Origin: an uncultured Patescibacteria group bacterium
GTDB taxonomy: Bacteria; Patescibacteriota; Microgenomatia; UBA10105; UBA927
Length of the DNA: 40,098 bases
Direction of reading: 5' to 3'
Assembly: GCA_937921305.1 (NCBI GenBank)
Contig: CAKZSU010000009.1
Span: 1 to 40,098 of the forward strand
A program made the position numbers and the translations under genes. The notes below the pieces were generated by a model. That model searched no databases. It was given only the letters and a program-made list of their open reading frames with translations, and was not told the DNA's origin. Below, piece after piece: positions 1 to 11,003 of the stretch (position 1 is the first letter of the stretch; each line of letters opens with the position of its first letter).

Positions 1-1983
<1,983 letters not shown>

Positions 1984-2457
1984 CTATTAAATTTACTTAA
2001 ATTAATTTTAAAAATATATATTAAATTTTAAAAATATTAAAAGATAATTTCATGCATGCTTTTTTATGCTACAATATTACATTAGTATAGTATATATTTT
2101 GTTTAGATTTCGTTTGTTCCTTTCAACTACCTTTCTCATGATTTCTTACATGTATGTCTCTCCTTAAGAGATATAATCATTTTTCTTCTACAAAAATTAA
2201 TTTAAATTAAAAAAATATCAGACTCTCATATAGAGTGTTAGCAATAATTTTGGAAGTTTCAATATTCAACCTATCCATCTTTTATATTTTGAATTTTTAT
2301 TGTTTTTTTTATTTTTCTCCTGTTCTACTCTTATTTCCATTTTGATTATTTATTTCTTAAATACTCTTCATCAACAAGATAACATTCTGCTCTATTTATT
2401 AGTCGAATATAGATTTGAGTATCTTATGATAGTGTAAAGATTCATTGCGTAAGGCGT

Positions 2458-2512
2458 CAATACTTAATGTATTGCTATCAACGTTTCGTTGATGAAGATT
2501 TTTTCTTTTTTT
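2458..2512 (+). terminator. Double hairpin with T-run (orphan terminator or small RNA 3' end)
   Basis: Two adjacent hairpins, CAATAC/GTATTG (2458-2474) and ATCAACG/CGTTGAT with a TTT loop (2477-2493), are followed by T-rich sequence 2498-2512. This has the form of a rho-independent terminator on the plus strand. No gene lies upstream on that strand, so it may end a small RNA; a TATGAT at 2425-2430 could be its -10 box but lacks a good -35. Confidence 0.45.
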
Positions 2513-3093
2513 ATCTCCTTGCTATTCTTCTGTTTGACATTTATTTGGCATTCTTTCTGTTCTCTATCTTTTTGAGATACGTAGTAAAAATATATAGCTA
2601 AACAATTTTTAAAGCATTTTATTTTAACAAAACGCTGTGTGCGTTAATTGCGAAATGAAAAAATGAAATGTGAAAACATTTTATATATTTTTATCTATTT
2701 ATCGGTAATACAGAAGATATAATTCACGTATTAACGAATTTATAAATTATTTTAAAAAATAATTCTTTTTATAAAATAATAAAATAAAAATTTTATTATT
2801 TTTTATATATATTTTTATATTTTTTCGTTAAAAAATGGTTACATGGTTATTTTTATTTTTAGTTTTTCATGAATTTTTAAAGTAAATTTTATTGCGTTAA
2901 AAATGCACTTGTACATTTTTTAATTGATTTAAATAAAAAGCAGACTATAGTAACTTATAAAATATTTTAATAAAATTCTATGTGTGTGCTCTTTGATTTA
3001 GAATAAAAATTCTATTTTATATCTTATAAAAGATTAAAATATTTATTTATAGGATTCTTTAATTTTCTATTTTATTTCAAATATGAAATTATA

Positions 3094-3099
3094 TATAAT
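3094..3099 (+). promoter_or_regulatory. -10 box of leuS
   Basis: TATAAT 29 bases before the leuS ATG. Transcription would start near 3106, giving a leader of about 23 bases with no Shine-Dalgarno match. A ten-codon frame starting at 3103 (ATG GTA AGT) ends in a TGA that overlaps the leuS ATG as ATGA. It lies mostly upstream of the predicted start point and is probably chance. Confidence 0.4.
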
Positions 3100-3128
3100 A
3101 CAATGGTAAGTAAGCATTGTGTTACGAT

Positions 3129-5714
3129 ATGAAAACTAATACTATCCAAGTAATTGAAAAGAAATGGCAAGAAACATGGGAACGAGTAGGGCTATATATG
3201 GCAGATATTACTTCCGCAAAGAAGCCATTTTATAACCTCATGATGTTTCCTTATCCGTCAGCAGAAGGCTTACATGTCGGAAATATGTACGCGTTCACTG
3301 GGAGCGATATTTATGGACGATTTAAGCGGGCTCAAGGATATGATGTTTTTGAACCTATTGGACTAGATGGATTTGGTATTCATTCAGAAAATTACTGCAT
3401 CAAAATTGGTCGGCATCCAATGGAACATGCTCGTATTACGGAAAAAAATTTTTATGCGCAATTAAGAAAAATTGGCGCAATGTACGATTGGTCAAAAACT
3501 GTTGAAACATATAAACCAAAGTATTATAAGCATACACAATGGTTATTTATTCAACTTTTTAAGCGAGGCCTTGCATATCGAGCGAACGCAGAAGTAAATT
3601 GGTGTCCCTCGTGTAAAACCGTTTTGGCGGATGAACAAGTGATTGATGGAGCATGTGAACGGTGTGGTGGTTTTATAGAAAAGAAAGCATTGACGCAGTG
3701 GTTTTTTAGAATTACCGCATATGCCGATAGACTCGACGCTCATCTTTCGTCGCTTTACTGGAGCGACAAAGTTAAAATAGCGCAAAAGAATTGGATTGGA
3801 AAGAAAGAAGGGATTGATATCGTATACGATGTGGTGACTGAAGAAGGAGAAAAGGTTGGTTTTATAACGTGTTTTACAACGCGTCCAGAAACAAATTTTG
3901 GTGCCACATTTATCGCAATTGCACCAAATCATGAATTTATCACTCAAATTATAAGAGTGATAAAAAATAAAAAGATTGTTTCTGCAATAAAAAAGTATAT
4001 TAGCGGGGTAAAAGATAGTTCAATCTATGAAACTTTAATAAATCGGATAAAAATGAAGAAAGAAAAAACTGGCGTTTTTACTTGTCTTTATGGAATAAAT
4101 CCATTGAGCGGCAGGAAAATGCCGGTGTATGTGTCAGATTTTGTGCTCTCTGGCGTTGGCACCGGCGCGGTAGTTGGTGTGCCTGGTCATGACAGGCGAG
4201 ACTTTGAATTTGCTCAAGTGTTCGAGTTGCCAGTGATTCGCGTGGTATCTGACGGAGTGAACAGAGATGATATCCTAACAAAGGACGATGTGTATGAGGA
4301 TGCGGGAATTATGATGAATTCTAGCTTCCTTGATGGCATGACAACAGATGCGGCGAAAATTCGGATAATAAATTATCTTGAATCTCAAGGATTCGGGAAA
4401 AAAAGAGTTGTATATCACTTACGGGATTGGCTTATTTCTCGTCAGCGATATTGGGGGCCGCCGATTCCCATGATTTATTGTCGTTCTTGCGCTGAAAAAG
4501 GAAAAAGTTATTTTACTTCAAAAAAATCCTATAAAGATGAAATTTTCTTTAAAGATTTTGATATATTGGCTTCTTCCATGAAAGGATGGTATCCTGTAGA
4601 AGATAGTGACCTTCCTGTAGAGCTTCCATATCTTGAAGATTTTCAGCCTGGCAATGATGGTGTTCCTCCGCTAAAGAAGCATGCATCATTTTATCAAACA
4701 ATCTGTCCAGAGTGCCAGAGCGAAGCGATTCGAGAAACAGAGGTTTCTGATACATTTTTGGATAGCGCATGGTATTTTCTTCGATATCCATCAGTTGGTT
4801 CTTCAAGAGAGCATGAGGTGGCATTTGATCCAGAAATTACTCAACGATGGTTTCCTGTGTCTATGTATACAGGAGGCGCAGAACATAGTGTTCTTCACCT
4901 TATGTATTCTCGATTTATTACCATGGCGCTTCATGATATGGGGTATCTTTCTGTTGATGAGCCCTTTGCGAATTTTTTCGCGCATGGACTAGTGATTAAA
5001 GACGGCGCAAAAATGAGCAAGTCAAAAGGCAATGTGGTGAACCCTGACGAATATATCACTTTGTATGGCTCTGATGCATTGCGATTGTATTTGATGTTTA
5101 TGGGACCATACAGCGAGGGGGGAGATTTCCGAGATAGCGCAATGGAAGGGATGAGTCGATGGGTGCAGCGAGTATGGAATATCACGATCCGCGTAAAAGA
5201 AAACAATTATAGCGTGACAGATAATCAAATATTACGTGCCTTGCATAGATTAGTGAAGAAAGTAGGGGAAGATATTGAGCGTCGTCGATATAATACCGCG
5301 ATCGCGGCGATGATGGATTTTGTCAACATTCTGACGAATCGAGAGTTGAAGATTTCCATTCAAGATATGTGTGTGTTCCTTCAGTTGTTAGCTCCGTTTG
5401 CGCCGCACATGACGGAAGAATTATATCAACGGTTGCAAGATCGAGACATGATAATGGATTCTTCGCAATCGATTCATGCGCAGCAATGGCCAACATATAG
5501 AGAAGAATTATTAGTAGATAGTTTAATATCTATTGTTATACAAGTAAATGGAAAAGTAAGAGATAGTATAACGGTAAGTCCGGAAAATGGAAACAATCAG
5601 GCGATTGTTGAAGAGCAGGCAAAGAGAAGAGAGAAGGTGTTGCGATATTTAAAAGACGCGTCTGTGCGAAAGATTGTATTTGTCCCCAGAAAACTGATTA
5701 ATTTTGTTTTATAA
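3129..5714 (+). CDS. leuS: Leucyl-tRNA synthetase
   Basis: Class I synthetase that charges tRNA-Leu in the cytosol. 861 residues from the ATG at 3129, normal for bacterial LeuRS; a TTG four codons upstream is possible but less likely. Visible in order: PYPSAEGLHVGN signature (HIGH motif with Asn as last residue), a Zn ribbon CPSC...CERC near residue 160, the CP1 editing domain with TTRPET and GVPGHDRRDFEF, a second cysteine pair CRSC and a third CPEC, then DSAWYFLRYP, the KMSKS loop (KMSKSKGN) near residue 640, and the anticodon-binding and C-terminal domains. The Thr-rich editing motif and its Asp are present, so proofreading is probably intact. The next gene, comEA, starts 88 bases later and is functionally unrelated. 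Confidence 0.97.
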   Translation: MKTNTIQVIEKKWQETWERVGLYMADITSAKKPFYNLMMFPYPSAEGLHVGNMYAFTGSDIYGRFKRAQGYDVFEPIGLDGFGIHSENYCIKIGRHPMEHARITEKNFYAQLRKIGAMYDWSKTVETYKPKYYKHTQWLFIQLFKRGLAYRANAEVNWCPSCKTVLADEQVIDGACERCGGFIEKKALTQWFFRITAYADRLDAHLSSLYWSDKVKIAQKNWIGKKEGIDIVYDVVTEEGEKVGFITCFTTRPETNFGATFIAIAPNHEFITQIIRVIKNKKIVSAIKKYISGVKDSSIYETLINRIKMKKEKTGVFTCLYGINPLSGRKMPVYVSDFVLSGVGTGAVVGVPGHDRRDFEFAQVFELPVIRVVSDGVNRDDILTKDDVYEDAGIMMNSSFLDGMTTDAAKIRIINYLESQGFGKKRVVYHLRDWLISRQRYWGPPIPMIYCRSCAEKGKSYFTSKKSYKDEIFFKDFDILASSMKGWYPVEDSDLPVELPYLEDFQPGNDGVPPLKKHASFYQTICPECQSEAIRETEVSDTFLDSAWYFLRYPSVGSSREHEVAFDPEITQRWFPVSMYTGGAEHSVLHLMYSRFITMALHDMGYLSVDEPFANFFAHGLVIKDGAKMSKSKGNVVNPDEYITLYGSDALRLYLMFMGPYSEGGDFRDSAMEGMSRWVQRVWNITIRVKENNYSVTDNQILRALHRLVKKVGEDIERRRYNTAIAAMMDFVNILTNRELKISIQDMCVFLQLLAPFAPHMTEELYQRLQDRDMIMDSSQSIHAQQWPTYREELLVDSLISIVIQVNGKVRDSITVSPENGNNQAIVEEQAKRREKVLRYLKDASVRKIVFVPRKLINFVL

Positions 5715-5802
5715 TCGATTTTTCCATTATTAGAGTTTTGTGTTTGTTTGTGACAAGGAATTTCATTTTCTTTTCATCTTTCCTTGATAAGAAAGAAGAA
5801 AG

Positions 5803-6456
5803 ATGATCGCTTCTCGAGTTATTGCAGTGGTAAGTATTAGTAGTATAGTGTTTGCTCTTATTTTGTTCTATTTGCATGGAACGAGTCATGAACCGATTGA
5901 ATTTTCTGCGGAAGGAGAGAGTGTTGCGTCTTTCTCTGCGGATCAGAGACAGACAATCGTTGTGGATATTGCTGGAGGCGTGAGGCATCCCGGCGTATAT
6001 CGACTTCCTGTTGGATCTCGCGTGTCAGACGCGATTGATGCGGCAGGTGGTATTTCGGAAGAAGCGGATATAGTGATCCTTGAACAATTGATCAATAGAG
6101 CGCAAAAGATTCCCGATGGGGCAAAATTATATATCCCAAAGAAAGTTGATGGTCAAGATAGACAATTACTTACGAGTAACCGTCAAGAGACATCGCACAA
6201 TATTTTATTTCTTCAAGAGAAGCATGGAGACACATTAAGAACGTCGCACAATATAGAAATGCGAGAAAGCGGAAAGCGTCTTGTTAGTATTAATCTTGCA
6301 TCTGCTTCTGAATTAGAGATGCTTTCTGGTATTGGACCAGCAACAGCAAAGAAAATTATTGATGGTCGACCATATACAAGACTTGAAGATCTTGTTTCAA
6401 AAAAGATTATAGGAAAGAAAACATTTGAGAAAATTCGTTCATATATTTCGCTGTGA
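5803..6456 (+). CDS. comEA: ComEA-like DNA-uptake protein (SLBB plus helix-hairpin-helix)
   Basis: 217 residues. An N-terminal membrane anchor (residues ~5-24) is followed by a SLBB-type beta-grasp domain (VDIAGGVRHPGVYRLP, SRVSDAI, DGAKLYIP) and, after a variable linker, a C-terminal helix-hairpin-helix unit (INLASASELEMLSGIGPATA then KIIDGRPY). This is the standard order of ComEA, the double-stranded DNA receptor of natural transformation on the outer face of the membrane. A purine-rich AAGAAAG stretch before the ATG may serve as ribosome binding site. The ComEC channel pieces follow directly, supporting a DNA-uptake locus. Confidence 0.93.
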   Translation: MIASRVIAVVSISSIVFALILFYLHGTSHEPIEFSAEGESVASFSADQRQTIVVDIAGGVRHPGVYRLPVGSRVSDAIDAAGGISEEADIVILEQLINRAQKIPDGAKLYIPKKVDGQDRQLLTSNRQETSHNILFLQEKHGDTLRTSHNIEMRESGKRLVSINLASASELEMLSGIGPATAKKIIDGRPYTRLEDLVSKKIIGKKTFEKIRSYISL

Positions 6457-6583
6457 TGGTTCGTGAGTAGTTATTTATTTATTGTTGGGTTATTGGAGAT
6501 TCGCTGATTGCTAATCGTCGTCTGTAGTTTGTTGGCTGTAAATTGCTGTTTGTTGATTCCTTATTGATTGATCTTTGTTTGTT

Positions 6584-7408
6584 ATGGTCTCCGATGTTGT
6601 TGCCAGCATTAATCAATTATTACCTGAGCCGCATGCAGGATTACTTGCCGGAATATTGTATGGCGTTCGAACGCAGTTGCCGCGAGACCTTACAGATGCG
6701 CTCATTCGTTCTGGTACGCTTCATATCGTTGCATTATCCGGTATGAATATTACGATTTTATCCAATCTCACTGCTCTAACGCTCCTTCCTTTTTTTAGCA
6801 GAAAGATTTCTTGTTTGCTAACCGTCTTAATTATTATAGGCTTTGTTGTATTCGTTGGTCCAAGCCCAAGCATTGTTCGCGCTGCAATTATGGGGTCGCT
6901 AACCATGCTTTCCGTAGTTTTTGGTCGACAACATCATGCGCTTGTTTTTCTTTGTATCTCTGCTGTGTTTATGATAGTGTTTGATAGAGAAATGATTAGA
7001 AATATCTCATTTCAATTATCATTTCTTGCAACACTGGGATTGATTGTATTTCAAGCAAATTCTCATTATCAACAAGATGTATCTCTTCCTTTGTTTCATA
7101 GAATGATTCGAGCAATGTATCGGTTTGTTCGTGATGATATTCGCACAACACTGTCTGCTCAAGTGTTTGTATTGCCAATTTTTATCTTTCAATTTCATCG
7201 AGTCAGCATACTCTCTCCTCTTGCAAATCTTCTTATTTCATGGATTATTCCGCCGATTATGGTTTTGGGGTTGATGATGTCTTTTTTGGCGATAGCGTGG
7301 TTTCCTTTAGCAATTCCTTTCTCTTGGGTGCTATGGCTCTTTTTAGAATATCTTCTTCAAGTTATTTTTTTTGTTTCTGGTTTGCCATTATCTAGTATTG
7401 ATGTATAG
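6584..7408 (+). CDS. comEC: ComEC channel domain (N-terminally short, separate from its MBL domain)
   Basis: 274 residues from the ATG at 6584; a TTG at 6575 is an alternative. The protein begins inside the usual ComEC sequence with INQLLPEPHAGLLAGILYG, then TLHIVALSGMNITIL and many hydrophobic helices, the signature of the Competence domain that forms the channel for single-stranded DNA. The N-terminal OB-fold/DUF4131 region normally ahead of it is missing, and the protein stops before the metallo-beta-lactamase domain, which is encoded by the next gene in another frame. The 127-base gap after comEA is low-complexity sequence rich in TTGCTG/TTGATT words and contains no missing ComEC residues. 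Either a functional gene fission or early decay. Confidence 0.82.
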   Translation: MVSDVVASINQLLPEPHAGLLAGILYGVRTQLPRDLTDALIRSGTLHIVALSGMNITILSNLTALTLLPFFSRKISCLLTVLIIIGFVVFVGPSPSIVRAAIMGSLTMLSVVFGRQHHALVFLCISAVFMIVFDREMIRNISFQLSFLATLGLIVFQANSHYQQDVSLPLFHRMIRAMYRFVRDDIRTTLSAQVFVLPIFIFQFHRVSILSPLANLLISWIIPPIMVLGLMMSFLAIAWFPLAIPFSWVLWLFLEYLLQVIFFVSGLPLSSIDV

Positions 7409-7508
7409 CAATATTTATGAGGTTATTTATTTTTATCTTTTTTATTAGTAAATCATCTTATATGAATAAATTTTTTATTCAAAAAATAAATTCATTATTT
7501 CTTTATCT

Positions 7509-8426
7509 ATGATAAAACTTCACTATGGCTATATTTTTATTAGTATTTTTATAGGATTTATTCTTTTATGGCAATTTATTGCTTCTCTTTTGGATGATCG
7601 TTTATCTATTACCTTTTGTGATGTTGGGCAAGGCGATAGCGCATATCTTCGATTTCCAGACGGGCGAGATATGCTTATCGATGGGGGTCCGTCAGCAAAG
7701 GTATTGCAATGTCTTGGAAAGTCGATGCCATTTTGGGATCGACAGATTGATGTGGTGGTATTGACCCATCCGGACATGGATCACTTCGGTGGACTTTTGG
7801 ATGTCGCGCAACGATATCGCATTGGCATGTTTCTTCATAATGGTAGAGAAAATTCCGCTCCGCGATATCGAGAACTTCAGAAGACGCTCTCTCGACGCGG
7901 TGCCCTCATGAAAAGTGTTGCCGAGGGGGATGTTCTGACTATTGGCGATGTTCGCGCGCTCGTGTTGTGGCCGTCTCGAGATATTGCGTTTGACACGCTT
8001 GGGGTTTCATCAGATGAAACATCTTCTTTTCGTATTAATCAGAACGATCGTGGTATTGTATTGCATATTCGATACGGAACATTCGACGCAGTATTTCCTG
8101 CTGATGTAGATGAGCGAGTTCAACACGATTTGCTAGATCGTTTTTCATTTTCTGATAAGATTGAGATATTTAAAGTTCCACATCATGGAGCAGAAACCAG
8201 TATGACAGAGGATTTTTTATCTGTTGTTCAGCCGATAATCGCGGTGATTTCTGTTGGCGCAAATAATCGGTTTGGTCATCCTGCGCCCGAAATTATAGAA
8301 AAACTTGCAAAATATGGATCAAAAATATTTAGAACAGATCAGAATGGATCTATTACTGTCCGGACGGATGGAAAAAGGATAACAGTAGAAACAGAAAGGA
8401 AAAGCAAGAAACAAACAATACAATAG
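7509..8426 (+). CDS. ComEC-type metallo-beta-lactamase domain protein
   Basis: 305 residues. One membrane helix (residues ~8-28, IFISIFIGFILLW) leads into a complete ComEC-type MBL fold: ITFCDVGQGDSAYLRFPDG, VLTHPDMDHFGG (the HxDxDH metal site), FPADV, then VPHHGAETS and a C-terminal GHPAP motif. In most bacteria this domain is the C-terminal part of ComEC and is thought to degrade the non-transported DNA strand. Here it is 100 AT-rich bases downstream of the channel gene, in a different frame and with its own anchor. The metal ligands are intact, which argues for retained function. Confidence 0.9.
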   Translation: MIKLHYGYIFISIFIGFILLWQFIASLLDDRLSITFCDVGQGDSAYLRFPDGRDMLIDGGPSAKVLQCLGKSMPFWDRQIDVVVLTHPDMDHFGGLLDVAQRYRIGMFLHNGRENSAPRYRELQKTLSRRGALMKSVAEGDVLTIGDVRALVLWPSRDIAFDTLGVSSDETSSFRINQNDRGIVLHIRYGTFDAVFPADVDERVQHDLLDRFSFSDKIEIFKVPHHGAETSMTEDFLSVVQPIIAVISVGANNRFGHPAPEIIEKLAKYGSKIFRTDQNGSITVRTDGKRITVETERKSKKQTIQ

Positions 8427-8450
8427 ATATATCTAAATTTGATATTTATA

Positions 8451-8618
8451 TTACGGCTTCAGCGAGCGAATCGCAAACTTCACCATCGCAACAATATTTT
8501 TTATTATAGTGTTTACCAACCAATTCAGAAGATTATAAATCGTTGGCCAGATAGCGATCAGTTGCTTTTTTATCTGTCCCCATATGGTCATATTTTCATG
8601 ATATGGATCGAGTGGCAT
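8451..8618 (-). CDS. Possible small amphipathic protein (55 residues)
   Basis: A minus-strand frame from ATG 8618 (a second ATG at 8591) to TAA at 8451. The product begins MPLDPYHENMTIWGQIKK, continues with a Trp/Ile/Leu-rich amphipathic stretch (LLNWLVNTIIKNIVAMVKF) and ends IRSLKP. Codon choice and residue pattern look protein-like. No Shine-Dalgarno or -10 box is evident and nothing is known of its function. It converges on the comEC MBL gene. The overlapping plus-strand frame at 8439-8657 looks less protein-like. Confidence 0.33.
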   Translation of the reverse strand: MPLDPYHENMTIWGQIKKQLIAIWPTIYNLLNWLVNTIIKNIVAMVKFAIRSLKP

Positions 8619-8956
8619 AGAGATAGAACAAATATTCCAAAGCTTTTTATTTTATAGTCTATCTGTCTTATGTAATTCTACAAGAAGTTATTTGCAGATT
8701 ATAGTAGCTTTTAAACTAAAGTAGTATAAAATAATACTTTTTGGGATATGAGTAGCGTGATATTTTGTTTATTGCTAGAAGCTTCTAATCTTTATTTTGC
8801 TCGACAATACATATATCAATAAAAGAATTTTGAAATAAAAAATGTATTATAAAGCGTTTAACCCTTTTTATCTTTTTTATTCACTAAGATAGTGAATTGC
8901 TTTTGGTGTGATAGTGTTTTCTTTTTGAAAATTGTTTAAATAGTGTTATTGGCTTA
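8619..8956. other. AT-rich spacer
   Basis: No gene recognised. A 7-base perfect hairpin TTCACTA/TAGTGAA lies near 8880-8896. Otherwise nothing supportable. Confidence 0.5.
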
Positions 8957-8985
8957 TTGACAATTTTTCAATAAAGATATATGAT
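8957..8985 (+). promoter_or_regulatory. Sigma-70-type promoter ahead of a strong hairpin
   Basis: TTGACA at 8957-8962, a 17-base spacer, and TATGAT at 8980-8985. The predicted start is near 8992. The next feature is the terminator-like hairpin at 9021-9085, so the primary product would be an RNA of about 90 bases, unless read-through reaches argS. Confidence 0.6.
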
Positions 8986-8991
8986 TTTCAT

Positions 8992-9085
8992 CATATTTAA
9001 TAGTCCTATAGAAAAAAATTACCGTCTTTTGAGACCTCCATCCCTTCTGAGGGATGGGTATCTCAGAAGACGGTTTTGTTTGTTC
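8992..9085 (+). ncRNA. Candidate small RNA or argS leader ending in a strong terminator hairpin
   Basis: Bounded by the TTGACA-17-TATGAT promoter upstream and a hairpin with T-run downstream. No T-box consensus, SRP or other RNA family signature was recognised. argS starts 190 bases past the end with its own -10 box. It could be a free small RNA or the terminated form of an argS leader (attenuator). Confidence 0.42.
9021..9085 (+). terminator. Strong hairpin terminator, T-runs on both strands
   Basis: A 14-pair outer stem (9021-9034 with 9061-9074, one G-T pair), a small internal loop, and a 7-pair inner stem CCATCCC/GGGATGG closed by TTCTGA. It is followed by TTTTGTTTGTT on the plus strand and preceded by A7, a T-run for the minus strand. 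The whole element is far more GC-rich and stable than its surroundings. Confidence 0.75.
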
Positions 9086-9263
9086 GAGCAAATAATAATA
9101 TATTCTTATATTTTTTGATGCCTTTTGATTTTTTTCTTCTCATGGAAATACGTAGCGATGCATACGTTAGACGAGTGTATTGGGTAGTATTTATTGCATC
9201 GTTGGTTATTGAATATAATTTATTTTCTTTTGTTTTATCTTTCGTTCTTCGTTTAATATTTTG

Positions 9264-9269
9264 TATAAT
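9264..9269 (+). promoter_or_regulatory. -10 box of argS, 6 bases before the ATG
   Basis: TATAAT ends six bases before the ATG at 9276. Transcription would begin at about the A of the start codon, a leaderless mRNA. No convincing -35. Confidence 0.55.
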
Positions 9270-9275
9270 TGTAGA

Positions 9276-11003
9276 ATGACCATAAAACAATCGCTTCACA
9301 ATCTTTTGGAGAATGTTCTTGCTTCGTCTGGCTATCCCGTTGATCGTCTTGCGATTCGACGGTCAGATCATTCGTCTCACGGAGATTACACAACGAATAT
9401 CGCATTCCTTTTAGGAAAAGAGCTAAAGCGATCGCCACAAGATGTCGCGAATCAGATTATTGAGGCGATTCGTGAGCGGCAACAGAGCAATGTAGATGAT
9501 GCTGCTTCGTTTATTCGCAATGTTTTCGTTGCCGGTTCCGGCTTCATCAATATTGTTTTGACCGATGCCGCGTTGCTCCGCGAGTCAGTCAGCAACCATT
9601 CATCGGTGGTTGGCAATCGGTCGTTACATATTATGCTCGAGTTCGCTCATCCAAACACACACAAAGCGTTTCATATCGGCCATTTGCGAAATATCACAAC
9701 AGGTGAGAGTTTAGCGCGAATTCTTGAAGCGGTGGGCCATCGAGTGATCCGCGTCAATTATCAAGGCGATGTGGGGATGCATATTGCGAAATGTTTGTAT
9801 GCGATGATTTTCTTACCTGCATTCAGCGATCGGCTTCTTGCAATAAGATATGCGAGTACCGCTGAAAAGGTTGCGTTTTTGGGTCAATCATACGCGGCGG
9901 GAAGTCAAGCGCATGAGGAGAGCGAAGAAGCGAGAGGGAGAATCGGGAAGATCAATAAACAAATTTATGAGAAAGATCGAGAGGTATATAGTTTGTATCA
10001 AGAGACGCGCCAGTGGAGTCTTGATTATTTTGATCAGATCTATCGACGGGTAGGGACGACATTTGATCGATTGTATTTTGAAAGCGAAGTGTATCAAAAG
10101 GGAAAAGAATATGTCGAAGAAGGTCTTAAGAAAGGTGTCTTCGAGGCAAGCGATGGCGCGATTATTTTCCCCGGCGAGCGATATGGGTTGCACAATCGGG
10201 TATTTATCACAAAAGAAGGAAATCCAACCTATGAAGCGAAAGAAATGGGGCTTGCGCCATTACAAGTTTCTGAATTTCATCCCGACATGATTATTCATGT
10301 TGTTGGGCCTGAGCAGACCGGATATTTTCAAGTATGTTTTGAAGCGCTCGCGCGGTTGTTTCCAGAAATGCGAGGGAAGGAGATGCATCTCTCGTATGGA
10401 TGGGTGAGACTTAAGCATGGGAAAATGAGCAGTCGGACGGGTCAGGTGGTGCTTGGGGAATGGTTGCTGGACGAGGTGAAAAAATCAATCTATGAAATAA
10501 TGAATCAAACATCATCAAAATATACAAAAGAAGAACAAGAAGAAATTGCTGAAGCATGCGCGATCGCGGCGGTGAAATATAGTTTTTTGAAAGTAGGGTT
10601 ATCGCAGGAGATTGCGTTTGACATCGAAGAGTCTGTGAATATTCATGGAGATTCTGGTCCATATCTTTTGTATACCTATGCGCGATGTCAAAGCATTTTA
10701 CGAAAGGGGAAAGAGAGAGATGACGCGATGGCGCTTGATGGTGTTGATCATTTAGAGGAGGAAGAGAGAAAACTTGTTCGTCATTTGTTGTATTTCCCTG
10801 AAATACTTGAAGAAGCTGCAGAGCGACATTCGCCATCTGATATTGCAAACTATCTCTTAATTTTAGCGAAGTACTACAACACATATTATGGAATTTATCC
10901 GATAAAAGATGTTTCATATCGTATGCAGATTACAAAAGCGACTAGTCATGTTCTTCAGAAAGGGTTATTTCTTCTTGGAATACGAACTATAGCGCGGATG
11001 TAA
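9276..11003 (+). CDS. argS: Arginyl-tRNA synthetase
   Basis: Class I synthetase that charges tRNA-Arg. 575 residues from the ATG at 9276; a TTG at 9261 lies upstream of the -10 box and is rejected. N-terminal Add-1-like domain, then FAHPNTHKAFHIGHLRN with an exact HIGH motif near residue 135, NYQGDVGMHIAK, a KMSKS equivalent LKHGKMSSRTG near residue 385, and the DALR anticodon-binding domain (SGPYLLYTYARCQSIL). Slightly long but normal for bacterial ArgRS. No Shine-Dalgarno; the adjacent TATAAT suggests leaderless expression. A strong terminator-like hairpin 200 bases upstream may insulate or attenuate it. Confidence 0.97.
   Translation: MTIKQSLHNLLENVLASSGYPVDRLAIRRSDHSSHGDYTTNIAFLLGKELKRSPQDVANQIIEAIRERQQSNVDDAASFIRNVFVAGSGFINIVLTDAALLRESVSNHSSVVGNRSLHIMLEFAHPNTHKAFHIGHLRNITTGESLARILEAVGHRVIRVNYQGDVGMHIAKCLYAMIFLPAFSDRLLAIRYASTAEKVAFLGQSYAAGSQAHEESEEARGRIGKINKQIYEKDREVYSLYQETRQWSLDYFDQIYRRVGTTFDRLYFESEVYQKGKEYVEEGLKKGVFEASDGAIIFPGERYGLHNRVFITKEGNPTYEAKEMGLAPLQVSEFHPDMIIHVVGPEQTGYFQVCFEALARLFPEMRGKEMHLSYGWVRLKHGKMSSRTGQVVLGEWLLDEVKKSIYEIMNQTSSKYTKEEQEEIAEACAIAAVKYSFLKVGLSQEIAFDIEESVNIHGDSGPYLLYTYARCQSILRKGKERDDAMALDGVDHLEEEERKLVRHLLYFPEILEEAAERHSPSDIANYLLILAKYYNTYYGIYPIKDVSYRMQITKATSHVLQKGLFLLGIRTIARM

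Noticed and set aside
3103-3132. Leader peptide overlapping the leuS start (ATGA)
   Set aside because: Its ATG lies before the predicted transcription start and it has no Leu codons, so no attenuation logic is seen.
8439-8657. 72-codon plus-strand frame after the comEC MBL gene
   Set aside because: Composition is less protein-like than the opposite frame and no start signal is present.
9021-9275. T-box riboswitch before argS
   Set aside because: No conserved T-box sequence or specifier loop could be found; only the terminator hairpin is supported.
9063-9299. 78-codon Lys/Arg-rich minus frame upstream of argS
   Set aside because: It overlaps the terminator hairpin and the argS start; composition is typical of AT-rich non-coding DNA.
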